64,000 nt of DNA from JAZDJP01 sp043803805. GTDB lineage: Bacteria; Planctomycetota; JAZDJP01. Each line of letters opens with the position of its first letter. Position 1 is the stretch's first letter. Where the stretch lies: the NCBI GenBank assembly GCA_043803805.1, contig JAZDJP010000098.1, forward strand, positions 8,444 to 72,443. Reading direction: 5' to 3'. This document shows, piece by piece, positions 33,335-42,182 of this stretch. The position numbers were made by a program, and so were the translations under genes. Below the pieces are notes generated by a model. That model did not search any database. It was not told where the DNA came from and saw only the letters and a list, made by a program, of their open reading frames with translations.

Positions 33335-34900
33335 CTATTTCGCATATTCCACCGCCCGTGTCTCGCGGATGACCGTCACCTTGATCTGCCCCGGGAACTG
33401 GAGATCGCGCTCCACCTGGTTGGCGGTGTCCCGCGCCAGCTTTTTCATCTGATCGTCGGAGACCTTGTCCGCCGCCACGATGATGCGCAACTCCCGCCCC
33501 GCCTGGATGGCGTAGGCGTTGACCACCCCCTGCTGCTGGGTGGCGATGGCCTCGAGGGATTCCATGCGCTTGACGTATTTCTCGTAGGACTCGCGCCGGG
33601 CTCCCGGCCGCGCGCCGGAGAGGGCGTCCGCCGCCTGAACGATGATCGGATAGAGGCTCTTCGGCTCCACCTCCTCGTGATGGGCGGCGATGGCGTTGAC
33701 GACAATATCCTTTTCGCCGTGGCGCTTGGCCAGATCCGCGCCGATGAGCGGATGTCCGCCCTCCATCTCGTGATCGAGCGCCTTCCCGATGTCGTGAAGA
33801 AGGCCGCACCGCCGGGCCAGGTTCGCGTCGAGCCCCAGTTCCCCGGCGATATTCCCCGCGATGAACCCGACCTCGATCGAGTGCTTCAGGATGTTCTGAC
33901 TGTAACTCGTCCGGAACCGGAGCCGCCCGAGGGTGCTCACGATTTTCGGGTGGACGCCGGTGACGTTAAGCTCGTAGACGGCCTGCTCGCCGGCCTCCTG
34001 GATGGCCTGCTCGACCTCCTTGCGCGTGGCCTCGACGACCTCCTCGATGCGGGCCGGGTGGATCCGGCCGTCCAGAACGAGTTTTTCGAGGGCGCGCCGG
34101 GCGATCTCGCGCCGGATCCCGTCGAAGGAGGAGATGACGACCATGCCGGGGGTGTCGTCCACGATGACGTCCACGCCCGTGGCGAGCTCGAACGCCCGGA
34201 TGTTCCGTCCCTCGCGGCCGATGATGCGGCCCTTCATGTCGTCGTTCGGAAGCTGAAGCGAGGAAACGACGCTCTCCGTCGCGATGTCGGCCGCGTAACG
34301 CTGGATGGCCGTGGCGAGAATGTGTTTGGCCTTTTTCTCGGAAGTGTCCTTGGCGATCTCCTGGTATTTCGTGATCATCGCCGCGGTCTCGCTCTCGAGC
34401 TCGCCCTCGAGATGCTTCATGATCATCTGCGTGGCGTCCTCCTTCGATATCCCCGCCACCTTGAGGAGGACCTGCTTTTCCTCCTCGAGTTTCTGAATGA
34501 GAAGGGCCTCCTTGCCCTGAAGCTCCTTCTGCTTGTCGGAAATCCCCATCTCAGCGCGCTCGAGGTACTTTTCCTTCTTGGCGATGACATCCATCTTCCG
34601 GTCGAACTCGTCCTCGCGCTTGAGAACACGCTTCTCCTGGCTCTTCAGCTCCTGACGGGACTCCGCCATCTCCTTCTCAAGCCCCTCCCGCCGGCGAAGG
34701 ATTTCGTCCTTCAGTTTCACCTCCATCTCGCGGTGGAGGCGCTCCCCCTCTCCGCGAACGGCGGCGAGGCGGTCCTGAAGCTCCTTCTCCCGACGCGACC
34801 GGTCCGCCTCCGCGCGGCGCTTTTGAAGCACAATGCCGACGGCGAAGGCCGCCCCGGCGGCGGCGAGAAGAAGCCCGTAGAACAACGGGTTGTCGAACAT
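33335..34900 (-). CDS. rny: Ribonuclease Y
   Basis: A 521-residue membrane-anchored endoribonuclease that starts bulk mRNA decay. Order: N-terminal transmembrane helix (about 4-24), long coiled coil (about 25-190), KH domain (GREGRNIRAFE) and HD domain (CGLLHDIGKALDHE). ATG 34900 is chosen because GGGAGGGGG lies right upstream and the transmembrane segment follows. A promoter about 300 bases upstream implies a long structured leader, whose CCTTCCCCC can pair either with this ribosome site or with a distal GGGGGAAGG. Confidence 0.95.
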   Translation of the reverse strand: MFDNPLFYGLLLAAAGAAFAVGIVLQKRRAEADRSRREKELQDRLAAVRGEGERLHREMEVKLKDEILRRREGLEKEMAESRQELKSQEKRVLKREDEFDRKMDVIAKKEKYLERAEMGISDKQKELQGKEALLIQKLEEEKQVLLKVAGISKEDATQMIMKHLEGELESETAAMITKYQEIAKDTSEKKAKHILATAIQRYAADIATESVVSSLQLPNDDMKGRIIGREGRNIRAFELATGVDVIVDDTPGMVVISSFDGIRREIARRALEKLVLDGRIHPARIEEVVEATRKEVEQAIQEAGEQAVYELNVTGVHPKIVSTLGRLRFRTSYSQNILKHSIEVGFIAGNIAGELGLDANLARRCGLLHDIGKALDHEMEGGHPLIGADLAKRHGEKDIVVNAIAAHHEEVEPKSLYPIIVQAADALSGARPGARRESYEKYVKRMESLEAIATQQQGVVNAYAIQAGRELRIIVAADKVSDDQMKKLARDTANQVERDLQFPGQIKVTVIRETRAVEYAK

Positions 34901-35196
34901 GATCCCCCTCCCTGGGGGAAGGGATGTCACGGAGGGAAACGCGCCGAAAGACGCGCCGCGTCTAGAACGCGACGCGGCGGGAACGGACCATGGGCGCGCG
35001 GGAGGGCCGCGGGGAATCGTCACGTCCCACGGGAAACCTCCTTCGCCAAATCCCCGGACGGGGTTGATACATCAATGAAATCCGGGCCCATCATGCCCAT
35101 CGAATTCCTGTTGAATCCGTTCCGTATTCCGCTCACGGCTGAATCGCTTCCCTTCGAAAACCTTCCCCCGGTTTGCCTGTCTGTACAGTCCCTACG
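34901..35196 (-). promoter_or_regulatory. Long structured 5' leader of rny
   Basis: About 296 bases without an ORF between the predicted transcription start and the rny ATG. On the minus strand GGGGGAAGG (35161-35169) can pair with CCTTCCCCC (34914-34922), enclosing nearly the whole leader. GGGAAGCG/CGTTTCCC pairs inside it, and a 9-bp hairpin CGCCGCGTC/GACGCGGCG lies near 34955-34979. CCCCC directly before the ribosome site can instead fold onto its GGGGG. An RNA switch, autoregulation by RNase Y, or an unrelated small RNA such as 6S are all possible. Confidence 0.45.
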
Positions 35197-35202
35197 TCCG
35201 CC

Positions 35203-35230
35203 ATCTTACCGTCCACGGCACCCCTGTCAA
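35203..35230 (-). promoter_or_regulatory. Predicted promoter of rny
   Basis: On the minus strand TTGACA (35225-35230), a 16-base spacer and TAAGAT (35203-35208). The -35 box overlaps the last codons of the preceding metallo-beta-lactamase-fold gene. Transcription would start near 35196. Confidence 0.5.
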
Positions 35231-36690
35231 CTCCTGACATTCCGGGGCAACGGCGACATCACCCGCCCGCGGCTGCCGGCATGGGTGTATTCCACCTTCT
35301 CCACCGCGCCATCCGGCCTCACCCGGTAGGGCTCCCCCTTCCCGGGGTGGGGGAAATACCGTCCCTGGATGTCAATGAGAAGTTCGACAATCTTCTCGAC
35401 CTTCGCGGCCCCTGCATCCTCCCGCGGAACCAGGTCCAGGAGGCCGTCCTCCTTCCGCACGAGGACATGGCGCCCCCGTGGAGAGGCGTAGGCCACCACA
35501 TAATGTTCGTAATTCTTGAAATAGGCATCCGCGTCCAGATGGCAAAGATCCTCCCCCACACACTCGAACAGCTCGCTGCCGATGACCTGGTAGGCCTTGC
35601 CGGAGGACGCCAGGGGTTCCGTCGTGACGAACCGGTCCGGGCTGTGGGTGAGAAGAATACGCCCCGCCTTGAGGTGAACGATGTCCTTGTAGTCGGTGTG
35701 CACGATACTGCGCTTGTCGGCGACATCGTGGATGACCACGGCATTTTTGTAAGCCTCGAGGGCCGCGGCGAGGCGCTCCCGGCTCCAGGCCCGTTCGATG
35801 TAGTGGTTGATGTCCCCGATGATGACATGCCGCCCGCGGAATTCGTCCTCGCCCATCCCGAGTTTTTGAGGAAGTTTCGCGCCGGCCATCTCCTCCCAGA
35901 GCGCCGGGTCGTAGTGGGTGTCCGAACTGAAGACGAGGGTGTCCTTCCCCGTCGAGAACTTCACCCCGATGGTCGGCGGCCCGTGCCAGATGGGCGCCTT
36001 GATAGCCTCGATCTTGAGCCCCGCCTCGCGGTCGAAGAACGGATTCGGATCCGCCTCGTAGAAACGGCGGTCCGCGAAATCGTAGAAGCTCTCGGGCTCC
36101 ACCCATTCGCCGGTGGTCTCGTCGCGAAGGAGCATCCGCGGACGGTTGGCCTCGGGATTGATGACCACCTTCGCCCGATCCGGCGGGACGACCTCTCCGC
36201 GCGAATCCACCACCCGCCAGACGGGCCCCTCCTCGCCGGGCTTCCTCACGGACATAAGACGGTAGCGGCTCCGCGGCCCCATGACGACCGGGTCCACAAA
36301 GAACCGGTACGGAATCTCAACGACGCGCTTCGAATCCGCGGAGAGACTGCGCTCGAGGGCGCCCTTGGAGTTCTTCTCGAACTCGTCGTGGATGGCCTCC
36401 GTCGTGATGAGCCGCACCCGGTCGTTGATGCCCGGGGTGTACCGTTTGAAAAGGGCCATGTCGGTGAACCACCGGCGATGATCCTCGTGGGAGTGCGTCC
36501 CGACGATGCCGCGGACCTTTTTGATTCCCTCCACCCCGAGAAGCTGGAAGACGGGCGCCCCGCAGTCCACCAGGTATCGCGCCCCGCGGACGGTGACCTG
36601 ATAGCCGATGCTCCGGCCGATCATGGAGAAAGGGCCGGCGTCGCCGATCACGTCCACCCGGATGCCGTCGTGTTTCACAGTCGCGTCCAT
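35227..36690 (-). CDS. Metallo-beta-lactamase-fold hydrolase
   Basis: A 487-residue cytoplasmic protein. THSHEDHRRW is the metal-binding HxHxDH motif, VFSSDTHYDP supplies the bridging Asp, and HSPDRFVT a later ligand. It is longer than typical family members, with an insert (about 110-240) between the first motif and the rest. The substrate is unknown. ATG 36690 has GAGGAG 9 bases upstream and starts 10 bases after the HD-GYP gene stop, so the two are likely co-expressed. Confidence 0.78.
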   Translation of the reverse strand: MDATVKHDGIRVDVIGDAGPFSMIGRSIGYQVTVRGARYLVDCGAPVFQLLGVEGIKKVRGIVGTHSHEDHRRWFTDMALFKRYTPGINDRVRLITTEAIHDEFEKNSKGALERSLSADSKRVVEIPYRFFVDPVVMGPRSRYRLMSVRKPGEEGPVWRVVDSRGEVVPPDRAKVVINPEANRPRMLLRDETTGEWVEPESFYDFADRRFYEADPNPFFDREAGLKIEAIKAPIWHGPPTIGVKFSTGKDTLVFSSDTHYDPALWEEMAGAKLPQKLGMGEDEFRGRHVIIGDINHYIERAWSRERLAAALEAYKNAVVIHDVADKRSIVHTDYKDIVHLKAGRILLTHSPDRFVTTEPLASSGKAYQVIGSELFECVGEDLCHLDADAYFKNYEHYVVAYASPRGRHVLVRKEDGLLDLVPREDAGAAKVEKIVELLIDIQGRYFPHPGKGEPYRVRPDGAVEKVEYTHAGSRGRVMSPLPRNVRS

Positions 36691-36700
36691 GGCCGGCTCC

Positions 36701-37846
36701 TCATGTTGCCGCGGGCACGGCCGGGGCAGGGGCCGGGGCAACGAGAATCCCGCGCCGGGCCACCACCTGTTTCAGGGCCGCGACCACCACGGGATCAAAC
36801 TCCCGCGTGTTCTCAAGAATTCCAAACGCCTTCTCGCTCGTCCATGCCTTCTTGTAGGGGCGGTCGTAGGCGGTGAGGGCGTCGAAAACGTCCACCACCG
36901 CGAGGATGCGGGCGGGGACCGGCATCCGATCCCCCGCGATTTTCAAGGGATACCCCGACCCGTCCATCCGTTCATGATGCGCCCCCGCCACATCCACCAC
37001 CCCCCGGAGGTCCCGCGGGAAATAAACCTGATTCAGGATGTCGCGCGTCCGGGCGACATGCCCCTGGACCTCCTGCCGCTCCTCGGGGGTGAACTGGCCG
37101 GCCTTGAGGAGCACCGCGTCCCGGACCCCGATCTTCCCCACATCGTGAAGGGACGCCGCGATGTCCAGGACGCGCCGTTCCCCTGCCGCAAGCCCCATCT
37201 CCTCCGCCACAAGCGTCGCATACTTCCCCACCCGGTCGGAGTGCCCGGCCGTGACGGGATCGCGCGCGTCCACCGCGGCGGCAAGACTCCGGATGAGGCT
37301 TTGAAGAAGTTTCTCCCGCTCCTCATAGAGCGAGGCATTCTCGATGGCCACGGCCGCATGGGCGGAGAAGGCCGTGAACAGGGCGATGTCGGACTCGGTG
37401 AAGGCCCCGTTCCTCTTGTTCAGGACCTGAAGCACCCCCACCACACGCCCCTCGTGGGTGACGAGAGGCCCGCAAAGGACGTTGCGTGTCTGGAAACCCG
37501 ACTTTTCGTCCCACTGGCGGTCGAAACGGGAATCGGCGTAGGCGTCCGGGATGTTGACCAGATCCCGGGACATCGCGACATGCCCCGCGATGCCGTGGTC
37601 GGCGGGAAGACGGATCTCCTTCACCTCCATCCCCAGGGCGATGCGGCTGACGAGCTCCCGGCGGTCCTCATCGTAGAGGTAAAGGGTGCACCGCTCGGCG
37701 TCCATGACGGTGCTTGTGTCGCGAACGATGAGATCCAGAAGCCTCCCCAGATCCTTCTCCGCGACCATGGCCGTGGAGATCTCGAGAAGGAGCCTCAGAT
37801 CCCTCGTCAGCCCCGAGATGATAACCGTCTTGCCCCGTTCGATCAT
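36701..37846 (-). CDS. GAF/HD-GYP c-di-GMP phosphodiesterase
   Basis: A 381-residue cytoplasmic protein. A GAF domain (about 20-170; CTLYLYDEDRRELV, ADHGIAGHVA) is joined to an HD-GYP domain (about 185-365) with HDVGKIG and the family signature HHERMDGSGYP. It is expected to hydrolyse c-di-GMP under control of a ligand bound by the GAF domain, opposing the cyclase at 2.3 kb. The C-terminal tail is Pro/Ala-rich. ATG 37846 is chosen without a clear ribosome site. Confidence 0.92.
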   Translation of the reverse strand: MIERGKTVIISGLTRDLRLLLEISTAMVAEKDLGRLLDLIVRDTSTVMDAERCTLYLYDEDRRELVSRIALGMEVKEIRLPADHGIAGHVAMSRDLVNIPDAYADSRFDRQWDEKSGFQTRNVLCGPLVTHEGRVVGVLQVLNKRNGAFTESDIALFTAFSAHAAVAIENASLYEEREKLLQSLIRSLAAAVDARDPVTAGHSDRVGKYATLVAEEMGLAAGERRVLDIAASLHDVGKIGVRDAVLLKAGQFTPEERQEVQGHVARTRDILNQVYFPRDLRGVVDVAGAHHERMDGSGYPLKIAGDRMPVPARILAVVDVFDALTAYDRPYKKAWTSEKAFGILENTREFDPVVVAALKQVVARRGILVAPAPAPAVPAAT

Positions 37847-37917
37847 GTGCGGCGCCAACGCGACATTCCCGCGGCGCTTCCGGCGCGGGAAATTCCGGTC
37901 TGGAGCCGGGCGGTCCG

Positions 37918-39006
37918 CTACTTCTTCCGTGGCTTCTGAGTCAGATCGGCAATCTCCGACACGTCGAGCACCGGCTCCCAGCCCGGCCGGCTTGTGTCAA
38001 TGGTGCCGTTCACGCCCACCCACTTGCCCACGAAATTGTCCAGCTTGACCCGCCCGCACTTCAGAATAAAGAGTGTCTGCCCGCCCTTCACCAGTTTGTT
38101 CGTCCCCGGCCGGCCGATCACCATGCCAAGATCCTCCACCCAGCCCTCGGCGAGAAATGTCCTGGGGGCCGGCTTGGCCAGCCGGGTCATCGCGTCGGCA
38201 TATTCCTTCCGGATCCGCTCCAGCTCATCGTTCTTCTGATCCACGATACTCTGGAAGGGCTTGAGCTTATCCGCCCACACCTGAAGTTCCCGGATGCGGG
38301 CATCCGCCTTCTCCTTGAGCGCGGGATCCCCCTTCGCCGACACGTCCTGATACCCCTGGATCATTTCATTGAACCGGACATCGCGGATGTCCTTCCTGCC
38401 CTCGACGTCTTCGCGATAAACCTTCTCCCCGGCGTAGAATTTTTCCTCGACGGCGCGGAGCCCCTTCACCTCGGCCGCGTCCTTCTCATCGAGGGGCTTT
38501 ACGTACTTGGCGTAAATCCAGCCGCCGGCGCCTTCGGGCGGGACGACGGCCACCCAGTCGCCTTTTTTCTCCTTCACCGTGAGAACCGTCCCCTTGGACA
38601 CCTCGCAGACCGCCTCGCCCTTGAGATCGCCCTTCGCCCGCACCTGGACGTTTTCACCGGTGACGGTGGCGCCGGCCCCCTCGATCGTGACGAACTTGGC
38701 GCTGATCCAGAGTTTCGACTCGGCCGGCAGGGCGATCTTGAGCCACTCGCCCTTCCGGTCGAGAACCTTCACGGTCTCGCCCTTCCCGGCGATCCGGAGG
38801 ATGGTGTGATTGGGGCTCGCCCCCGACCGCACATTCACCCGGTCCGCGGTGACCTTGCCGATGAAGGCCGTGCCCGTTTTTACAACGGGTTCTACGACGG
38901 GGCCGGAAACAAAATCCATCCCCTTTGGCTCCGTGTACGCAACCGCCCCCGCGCACACCACCGCCGCCACCACCCCCGACCGAACCCATCCGTTCAAGCG
39001 ATGCAT
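37918..39006 (-). CDS. Exported protein with two bacterial SH3 domains
   Basis: A 362-residue protein with a signal peptide (about 1-24). Two SH3b domains (about 50-110, DRVNVRSGASPN; and 115-170, ENVQVRAKGD with WIYAKYVKPL) may bind peptidoglycan or peptides. A long charged helix (about 175-265) follows, then a C-terminal beta-rich region (about 280-355; GKWVGVNGTID) that looks like an OB-type fold. A GGAGGATGTC ribosome site supports the start. Function unknown; cell-wall sensing is a guess. Confidence 0.75.
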   Translation of the reverse strand: MHRLNGWVRSGVVAAVVCAGAVAYTEPKGMDFVSGPVVEPVVKTGTAFIGKVTADRVNVRSGASPNHTILRIAGKGETVKVLDRKGEWLKIALPAESKLWISAKFVTIEGAGATVTGENVQVRAKGDLKGEAVCEVSKGTVLTVKEKKGDWVAVVPPEGAGGWIYAKYVKPLDEKDAAEVKGLRAVEEKFYAGEKVYREDVEGRKDIRDVRFNEMIQGYQDVSAKGDPALKEKADARIRELQVWADKLKPFQSIVDQKNDELERIRKEYADAMTRLAKPAPRTFLAEGWVEDLGMVIGRPGTNKLVKGGQTLFILKCGRVKLDNFVGKWVGVNGTIDTSRPGWEPVLDVSEIADLTQKPRKK

Positions 39007-39112
39007 GACATCCTCCGTATCGAAAGCATTTTCGTTGCAGGTCCGTGAGCCGGCTCACTTTAAATACCCCCCCCCTTTTTGTCAACGACAAACCCGCATT
39101 TCCGGGGGATGC

Positions 39113-39141
39113 TTGACAGCCCCCCCCGGCCGTGATATCGT
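39113..39141 (+). promoter_or_regulatory. Predicted promoter of the Ser/Thr kinase gene
   Basis: TTGACA (39113-39118), a 17-base C-rich spacer and TATCGT (39136-39141). The predicted start is about 6 bases before the kinase ATG, so the leader would be very short. Confidence 0.45.
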
Positions 39142-39153
39142 GACCGCCGCACT

Positions 39154-40167
39154 ATGGAAATCCTCGAAATTTCCGACACGCAACGGTTCCGGCTCGTCCG
39201 GAAACTGGCCACCGGAGGGATGGGCGCCGTCTACGAAGCGCTTCAGGACGGCGCGGAGGGCTTCGAGAAGGTCGTGGCCCTGAAAACCATTCTCGAGGAA
39301 TACTCCACCGATCCCACGTTCGTCCAGATGTTCATCGGCGAGGCGAAACTCGTCGCCGACCTCATCCACCAGAACATCGTCCAGATCTACCAGCTCGGCA
39401 AGCACGACAAAACGTACTACATCGCCATGGAGTTCATCGAGGGGGTGAACCTCGAGGACTTCCTGCGCAAACACAAGGAGATGGGCCGGCGGATGCCGGT
39501 GGATATCGCCGCATTCATCGCCAGCCGCGTCTGCCGGGGCCTCGAATACGCCCACGCGAAGTGCGACAAACAGGGGCGGATCCTCAACGTCGTCCACCGG
39601 GACATCAGCCCCAAGAACATCATGATCAGCATCGAGGGGGTGGCGAAAATCACGGACTTCGGCATCGCCAAGGCCGCCAACGTCATGATGAGCCAGGAGG
39701 GCGATGTCCTGATGGGCAAGCTCCAGTACATGTCGCCGGAGCAGGCCCAGTTCAAGGAGACGGACCGCCGGTCGGACATCTTTTCCCTGGGCATCGTGTT
39801 CTACGAGATGCTCGCCGGGACGGAACTCTTCGACGGGGAGAAAAGCACCCACATTCTCCGGGCCGTCATCCAGCAGCCCATCCCCTCCATCCGCCAGATC
39901 CGGGAAGACGTGCCGGTGGAACTTGAAAGCATACTCCTCAAGGCGCTCGAGCGGGACCTGGACCTCCGATACCAGGACGCCGGGCAGATGGGCTACGATC
40001 TCGAGTATTTCATGTATCATGACCGGTTCGGACCCAACAACCCGACCCTGGCCAAGTATCTCTTTGAACTCTATCCGGACCTGGCCCCGAAGGCCCCGAT
40101 GCCCGTCCAGCCCGACCCCGAGCGGTGCGCTTCCAAGGCCAAGACCATCGTCATCAAAAAAAAGTGA
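39154..40167 (+). CDS. Hanks-type serine/threonine protein kinase
   Basis: A 337-residue soluble kinase. The glycine loop is ATGGMGAVYEA, the ATP-binding lysine K44 (VALK), the catalytic loop HRDISPKN (D150) and the metal motif DFG (D168); MSPEQ marks the activation segment end. After the kinase domain (about 10-285) comes a short tail (about 290-337) ending KTIVIKKK. No transmembrane or PASTA domain is present. It lies just before mlaE, so control of envelope lipid transport by phosphorylation is conceivable but unproven. Confidence 0.93.
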   Translation: MEILEISDTQRFRLVRKLATGGMGAVYEALQDGAEGFEKVVALKTILEEYSTDPTFVQMFIGEAKLVADLIHQNIVQIYQLGKHDKTYYIAMEFIEGVNLEDFLRKHKEMGRRMPVDIAAFIASRVCRGLEYAHAKCDKQGRILNVVHRDISPKNIMISIEGVAKITDFGIAKAANVMMSQEGDVLMGKLQYMSPEQAQFKETDRRSDIFSLGIVFYEMLAGTELFDGEKSTHILRAVIQQPIPSIRQIREDVPVELESILLKALERDLDLRYQDAGQMGYDLEYFMYHDRFGPNNPTLAKYLFELYPDLAPKAPMPVQPDPERCASKAKTIVIKKK

Positions 40168-40169
40168 CA

Positions 40170-40318
40170 CCACGGGTTACACGGAATTATCACGGAAACA
40201 CGGAATACACCAGACACCACCGGAACATGGAGTGCCCATGATTTTTACACACGCCTTCCCTGTTTCCATGACCTGTTCCGTGTTTCCGTGGCCATTCCGT
40301 GTTTCCGTGGTCGCGTGA
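40170..40318. repeat. CACGGAAACACGGAA inverted-repeat element, copy 2
   Basis: CACGGAATTATCACGGAAAC at the left faces ATTCCGTGTTTCCGTGG at the right. Additional partial copies lie inside. It ends 3 bases before the mlaE ATG, so it forms the whole kinase-mlaE gap. Confidence 0.75.
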
Positions 40319-40321
40319 CGC

Positions 40322-41089
40322 ATGAATTTAACTGAAAAAATCGGCCAGCGCTTCATCACGAGCTCCCGGGTCTCGGGGAGCGCCATCCTGCTCTTCCTGC
40401 AGGCCATTCCCCACCTCTCCTGCGCCTGGGCGAAGCGGCGGGAGGTCGCCAAACAAATGTTTCTTTGCGGGATCGGCGGATTTCCCGTCACCGCCCTCAC
40501 GGCCATATTCACGGGGATGGTCCTCGCCCTCCAGTCGGGAATCGAACTGTCCCGCTACAATCAGCAGGAGAACATCGGCATCCTCGTCGCGGCGGCGATG
40601 GTGCGCGAGATGGGGCCGGTCATGACGGCCATCATCCTCGCCGGGCTCATCGGATCGTCCATGGCGGCGGAACTCGGCACGATGAGCGTCTCCGAGGAGA
40701 TCGACGCCCTCGAGGTGATGTCCATCAACCCCGTGCGATTCCTCGTGATGCCGCGCATCCTCGCGCTCACCGTGATGTGCCCCACCCTCACCATCTTCAC
40801 CAACCTCATCGGCATCGCGGGCGGGGCCGTCATCGGCCAGAGCCTTCTCGGGGTGGATTACCACATTTACTACGACAAGGCCCGCTTCGCGCTTGAACTC
40901 AAGGACATCTACAGCGGGCTCTTCAAATCCACCGTCTTCGGCGCCCTGATCGCCACCATCGCCACGAGCGAGGGGCTCCGGACCACCAACGGCGCGGAGG
41001 GGGTGGGACGGGCGACCATGCGAACGGTGGTGCTTTCGTTCCTGTTCATTTTAATTTTTGATTACTTCCTCACCTGGATCTTTTACTGA
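40322..41089 (+). CDS. mlaE: MlaE-family lipid ABC transporter permease
   Basis: A 255-residue inner-membrane permease with five or six hydrophobic segments. TGMVLALQSG, MVREMGPVMTAIILAGLIGS and the EEIDALEVMSINP coupling segment are diagnostic of the MlaE/Ttg2B family, which moves phospholipids between membranes. It has no ribosome site; the upstream repeat abuts the ATG. Its partner ATPase gene mlaF follows after another repeat, while mlaD is displaced to 50.6 kb. Confidence 0.94.
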   Translation: MNLTEKIGQRFITSSRVSGSAILLFLQAIPHLSCAWAKRREVAKQMFLCGIGGFPVTALTAIFTGMVLALQSGIELSRYNQQENIGILVAAAMVREMGPVMTAIILAGLIGSSMAAELGTMSVSEEIDALEVMSINPVRFLVMPRILALTVMCPTLTIFTNLIGIAGGAVIGQSLLGVDYHIYYDKARFALELKDIYSGLFKSTVFGALIATIATSEGLRTTNGAEGVGRATMRTVVLSFLFILIFDYFLTWIFY

Positions 41090-41093
41090 ACGA

Positions 41094-41238
41094 CACCACG
41101 GAAACACGGAACAGGACCACGGAAACACAGAAAGGGGCCATGGAAACACGGAAGAAAACGGGGAGGAATTTTACCCGGACGGGATGCCATGCGCGCGCCA
41201 CCTTCCGTGTTTCTGTGGAATTCCGTGTTTCCGTGGTG
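41094..41238. repeat. CACGGAAACACGGAA inverted-repeat element, copy 3
   Basis: Perfect 18-base inverted ends CACCACGGAAACACGGAA (41094-41111) and its reverse complement (41221-41238) enclose 109 bases with two further degenerate copies of the same motif. No ORF is contained. It separates mlaE and mlaF. Confidence 0.8.
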
Positions 41239-41257
41239 TGATTATTAGGGTGCCGCG

Positions 41258-42031
41258 ATGCCCATGATTGAAATGACCGGCGTCGAAAAGTCCCTCGGGG
41301 GCCGGAAGGTCCTCGACGGGATGTCGCTTTCCGTCGAAAAAGGGGAAACCCTCGTCATCATCGGGGGCAGCGGCGCCGGGAAAAGCGTGTCCTTGAAGCA
41401 CATCGTGGGGCTCCTCCGGCCGGACGTCGGGCATGTGGCGGTAAACGGAATGGACATCACGGACGGGAACCCCCGCGTCCTCGACGATATCCGCCGGCGC
41501 ATCGGGTTCCTTTTCCAATCGGGGGCGCTCCTCCAGTCGCTCACGGCCGGCGAGAACGTGGCGCTTCCCCTGCGGGAGCACACGGATCTCGCAGAGCCGG
41601 AGATCCAAGCGCTGGTCCGGGAGAAACTCGCCCTCGTCCGTCTGGGGGAGGCGGAACATGTCATGCCCGCGAATCTCTCCGGGGGCATGCGGAAGCGCGT
41701 CTCCCTCGCCCGAGCCATCGTCCGGAAACCGGACATCATTCTGTACGACGAGCCCACGGCGGGACTCGATCCCGTTGTCGCCAACACCATCAACGAACTC
41801 ATCCGGAACCTGCAGGAAAAGTTGGGCGTCACCTCCGTCGTCGTCACCCACGACATGGAGAGCGCCTACCGCATCGGGGATCGCATCGCCATGCTCTACA
41901 AGGGAAGGATTTTGGAGGTGGGGACCCCCGCCCGGATCCGCGCCAGCGCCCACCCGGTCGTCCGTCAATTCATCCGGGGGGAAACCGAGGGACCGCTCTC
42001 GGAGAAGATTGGGGAGGGGAGTGTTACGTAA
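41258..42031 (+). CDS. mlaF: MlaF-family lipid ABC transporter ATPase
   Basis: A 257-residue ABC ATPase. Walker A GGSGAGKS, Q-loop region FLFQSGALLQSLT, signature LSGGMRKRVSLARA, Walker B IILYDEPTAGLDP and switch H (VVVTHDM) are all intact, and the NMA-type sequence suits the Mla family. It should drive the MlaE permease. The ribosome site is weak (AGGG 8 bases upstream). Confidence 0.94.
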   Translation: MPMIEMTGVEKSLGGRKVLDGMSLSVEKGETLVIIGGSGAGKSVSLKHIVGLLRPDVGHVAVNGMDITDGNPRVLDDIRRRIGFLFQSGALLQSLTAGENVALPLREHTDLAEPEIQALVREKLALVRLGEAEHVMPANLSGGMRKRVSLARAIVRKPDIILYDEPTAGLDPVVANTINELIRNLQEKLGVTSVVVTHDMESAYRIGDRIAMLYKGRILEVGTPARIRASAHPVVRQFIRGETEGPLSEKIGEGSVT

Positions 42032-42182
42032 ATTCGGAATGCGATGAAATTCCGACCCTCCTTCGCCCAAGGGGCTCCGGAGGGCCCTGCGAAGCCTCTT
42101 GGCAAAGCAGGGATGCCGAGTGCCGAATTTCGAATTAATGATGAATGGTGGGATGTGGCGTGACGGCGGCGATGGGGAAAAC

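Noticed and set aside
34901..35196. A confident 6S RNA call upstream of rny
   Set aside because: The pairing end to end is longer than a usual 6S RNA and I could not match the expected central bubble; it is reported only as a leader to be tested.
40170..41238. CRISPR-like direct repeats in the CACGGAAAC regions
   Set aside because: The copies are irregularly spaced, mostly inverted and lack equal-length spacers or cas genes.
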